Shown here: positions 61,166 to 64,000 of the stretch, piece by piece
Numbering within the stretch: the stretch's first letter is position 1
Layout: the number at the start of each line of letters is the position of its first letter
Source of the DNA: Bugulina stolonifera
Taxonomy: Eukaryota; Bryozoa; Gymnolaemata; Cheilostomatida; Bugulidae
Assembly (NCBI GenBank): GCA_935421135.1
Contig: OW285190.1
Span: 6,163,501-6,227,500, forward strand
Length of the DNA stretch: 64,000 nucleotides
Reading direction: 5' to 3'
Notes under the pieces: generated by a model
Told to the model about the DNA's origin: nothing
Seen by the model: the letters and a program-made list of their open reading frames with translations, nothing else
The model's database searches: none
Program-made: the position numbers and the translations under genes

Positions 61166-64000
61166 TCACAAACTACAACCAGTGATCTGTTCTCCAACTT
61201 GGACTAACGTACTGACAGACGAGATGTATTTACACGCTGATAAAGATGTCTCCCAAGCAGATATTGTACTGCTGAGGTCATCAATATGTGTGATGTCATC
61301 AGATGACGCATCGCTATGTGTGATAAGAGTAGACAACTCCTGAATGAACTGTGCTGTCACAGTAGACAGTGTGGAATCCTCACTTCTCCAAATATCTGCC
61401 AGAATAGACAATATGTAGTCTAATGTAGGATACAGTGTTTACGTATCTTATGAAAGAAAAACTTTAAACTTTAATATTTCAAGAAGACAATATCCAAATG
61501 CAGTTACTACATGTACATCAATTAGTGAAAGCATTTACATGTAGTATGTTAACCATAAAATAACACTACCATGACGTAGAGGCTTCCTTATTTGTAAACA
61601 ATGGAATTAAATGATGAGAAAAATAATTAATAGCATGATAATTGTCATAAACCAACCCAATTATTGAGCAGGTGGTATAGCGGAGGAACCAAAGTCTTAC
61701 CTGTGTGTTGATGGAGACGTGTAACTATGTCCCTTAGAGTAACGCTGAGTAGACATTGACCAGAGTCTAGTACACCCCTCAGTCTAGATAAAGCATGATG
61801 AAATCGTTCCTCCTGCATAAGTGATTCTTCTGCTACTGGGCTACACAATATGGCCGTTTGCTAACGACAGAAAAATTTTGCACATTGTTAGGGAAACATT
61901 CACAATGTGAAAATAACTTGAAGTAAAGAAGGATACAACTATTATATCAGTGAACTCCGAAAGAACTTAGAAAGAATAGTATTTACTACAGATTAGAAAA
62001 AAACTTACTCAAGCTGTGTGACCCCCTGTCAATTACCATAGGCACTACAGTTGCACACACGTGGGTGAGTACAGAGTAGACAGGAGGTATGTGTGAAGAA
62101 CCTATGAGTACAAGTGCAAGTGTTTTGCAACAAGCATGGAACACGCACTGAATAACAGCAGTCGAGCAACAGTAATACAAGGAATGAAAGGATATACCTC
62201 ACCATCACACAGGAAGTAGGTAGTTCTACAGAAGTTATCCCCACATTGAGTAGATAAGATGTATGTCTGCCAACACACGGCCTGTCCAATGTAGATACGT
62301 CTAACTCACAGCTGTAACTCTATAGTGGAAACATCATGGTCAAAACATAAAATTTAATCAATATAGTTACAGTAGCAAGTAGCATTGCATGGAATATAAG
62401 CAGTGCCAGCATTCTATCACTTACATGTGTATTGGAGTTTGTAGTGATCGTAACAACTGACTTGTATGGGATTGTACAGAGTTGTCTTCTCAACAAAATA
62501 GCTTCAATGAGAAGATAACTCAAAAGTAAAAACTGATTTGAACTATAGAAATGAAAACAAGACTTGCAGACTCTACAAAAGTCTAAACTGGCAGACACTA
62601 CGTGTTGTGTATATTACTGTTACTGTTAGAAGAAGCATGTATTGGTATAATATACTACTCACTGAGTTAATGTCATCTGAGTAGTGCAGGATGGGTACTC
62701 GACACTGCTCTGAGAGGTATGAAAGTAGTTTATAGCCTATGTTCTCAAGGACTATCACTTCTTGAGATAGGAGGTTCTGTTTAAGGGTGGGTAGACAATA
62801 GCCCTTCATCAGTAAGCAGTTCACCTTGCTCTACAATAATTTCATCCACAACTGTTACTATATTAGTACGTATATTATATTGTGTTTAGATACCCAACAT
62901 TACAGATTTAATTCATTGGTCTATACTCTATATGGAGCATATTCCATGATATACGTCAAGGTATCATATATAATATTATTATCTGCATGATATTGATCAA
63001 TTTCTGCACATTTTGCCCACTCTATGCGGTAGCAAGAGAGGAAGGGAGATGACTCCCATATTACCCAAAATAGATGGTGCATTCATTTTGTTCCGACAGG
63101 TGAGCAAGCCTTCATAATTCTACTAACAAACTCACGGCTTAAAGTACATGACTAAACTAAAATTCACAAACAAACAGCAATAGCCAATAATCCCATGTGT
63201 GTTAAACAATAACATTGGGGTAAATCAGGACATAAGCCCGCTCTATGTGCTTGTGGATGTCTTGTCAGAGAATTATCATCAAAATAACACTAATATCATA
63301 CCACATTGTACTATATAGGCTTACCTGAGCGATACTATTAAGCACTACTTCACACCAGCTCTGAGCATTGGCATTTGACACCAAGTCTTTAGATTGCACC
63401 ACTTTCTTAAAGTTCACTGTTTGTTTATAGCCAGTGTGGGTATAGTTAGGGTGTAGATCTCCTTGAAATAACTGCAGAGATCACGTAAGTTAGCATACTT
63501 TGAGGTACAGAGTAAGGACTCCGGTAGTTGGAGAATTTTGTGAAAAACTTGAACAAAAATACTCTTCATTGAAGCAAAACTATAAAACTCCCTTGATACA
63601 AAAGTAATGAGTTACATGTATGTGATAAACAATACAAGTGGATACAACCGTTTTCTTACCGACTCAACTCCCACAACTTCCAAAGCAAGAGATATGCAAG
63701 CTTTAGAATACCTGATGGCTGCAGTATCATTTTATACACAGGCCAAGTGTGATACACAGAAGGGATCACAGCCCTAACGTACATGTCATCTCACAAGTTT
63801 TAAATAGAATAAATCAAATTACACCAACTCACCAAGGCTTGACATTTCCATATTTGTTTCTTAGAGACTAAACCTATGACATCAGAGTCACACTCTACCA
63901 CCGTCCCTAGACACATCTCAGAGAGAATAGACGAAGCTCCTACACAACGCACTGTGGTAATGTTGTCTAAGTGTTTGCTATTAAGATTCGAGTCATCCTG
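61166..64000 (-). CDS. BBS12: BBS12-like chaperonin-related protein, C-terminal six exons (5' part beyond window)
   Basis: Exons (minus strand): 63833-64000 (open at the edge), 63325-63471, 62663-62830, 62203-62319, 61701-61860, 61166-61395; phases 0,0,0,0,1 agree and the frame ends at a stop. The visible 300 or so residues match, from memory, the second half of vertebrate BBS12: DNITTVRCVG against YITVVSVS, LLFQGDLHPNYTHTGYKQ against VLIEGDLTENYRHLGFNK, CLLMKGYCLPTLKQN as the apical-domain strand, and AWETSLSACKYI.. near the C-terminus. With MKKS and BBS10, BBS12 acts with the CCT chaperonin to assemble the BBSome for ciliary membrane traffic. The glycine triplet of the ATPase part (LGGG in human BBS12) is not seen at its expected place (DSGQCLLSV). 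This fits a non-ATPase relative, or a further diverged copy. Another CCT-like paralogue (MKKS/BBS10) is the alternative. Confidence 0.78.

Noticed and set aside
63660..63711. Possible extra BBS12-like exon reading YSKACISLALEVVGVES
   Set aside because: It has a donor and an acceptor-like string, but its phase does not fit the preceding exon (which ends in phase 0). Joining 63833 directly to 63471 restores the family-like LLFQGDLHPNY block.
1..64000. Shared operon or pathway cluster among the five genes
   Set aside because: Genes are on both strands, kilobases apart, with unrelated functions; ordinary eukaryotic neighbours.

Overview
The window is nuclear DNA from an intron-rich, AT-rich invertebrate animal. 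Every recognisable gene is spliced (GT-AG introns of about 60 bp to 3.3 kb, phases consistent across exons) and belongs to an animal family: PIM-type kinase, animal transglutaminase, GLTP, a BBS12-type chaperonin-like protein and an M1AP-like protein. The taxon cannot be fixed from sequence alone. A sponge or another early-branching or lophotrochozoan invertebrate fits the short introns, abundant tacatgtaca palindromic repeats and many minisatellites, but this is inference.

Layout. 1-22.4 kb: gene-poor; a long inverted-repeat element (6.35-6.93 kb), an exon-like island (7.19-8.05 kb), a 180-bp tandem duplication (15.17-15.53 kb) and a 500-bp trinucleotide array (19.23-19.72 kb). 22.9-24.8 kb: complete four-exon PIM kinase on the minus strand. 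25-31.6 kb: no confident gene; a short coding-like ORF and a tRNA-derived SINE with a 13-bp target duplication. 31.6-35.4 kb: complete six-exon GLTP gene on the plus strand, with a pogo-like MITE in one intron. 38.1-48.9 kb: complete 16-exon transglutaminase on the plus strand, its introns full of minisatellites, a MITE and two near-perfect palindromes. 49.5-59.4 kb: a 13-exon M1AP-like gene on the minus strand, convergent with the transglutaminase. 61.2-64.0 kb: the C-terminal six exons of a BBS12-like gene on the minus strand, running off the right edge.

The genes are not an operon and share no obvious pathway. I assembled each model by hand from splice sites and reading phase: PIM 311 aa, GLTP 212 aa, transglutaminase 826 aa, M1AP-like 739 aa.

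The most unusual signal is a set of minisatellites placed on or just beside splice donors, with unit lengths 18, 21, 33 and 36 bp, all multiples of three. In transglutaminase exon 7 the 33-bp unit contains the exon's last 15 nt plus its own splice donor, is repeated in frame, and was later split by a MITE with an 8-bp target duplication. A second copy of that MITE lies in the M1AP-like gene. The intron-9 array carries four exact TGACTCA (AP-1-type) sites.
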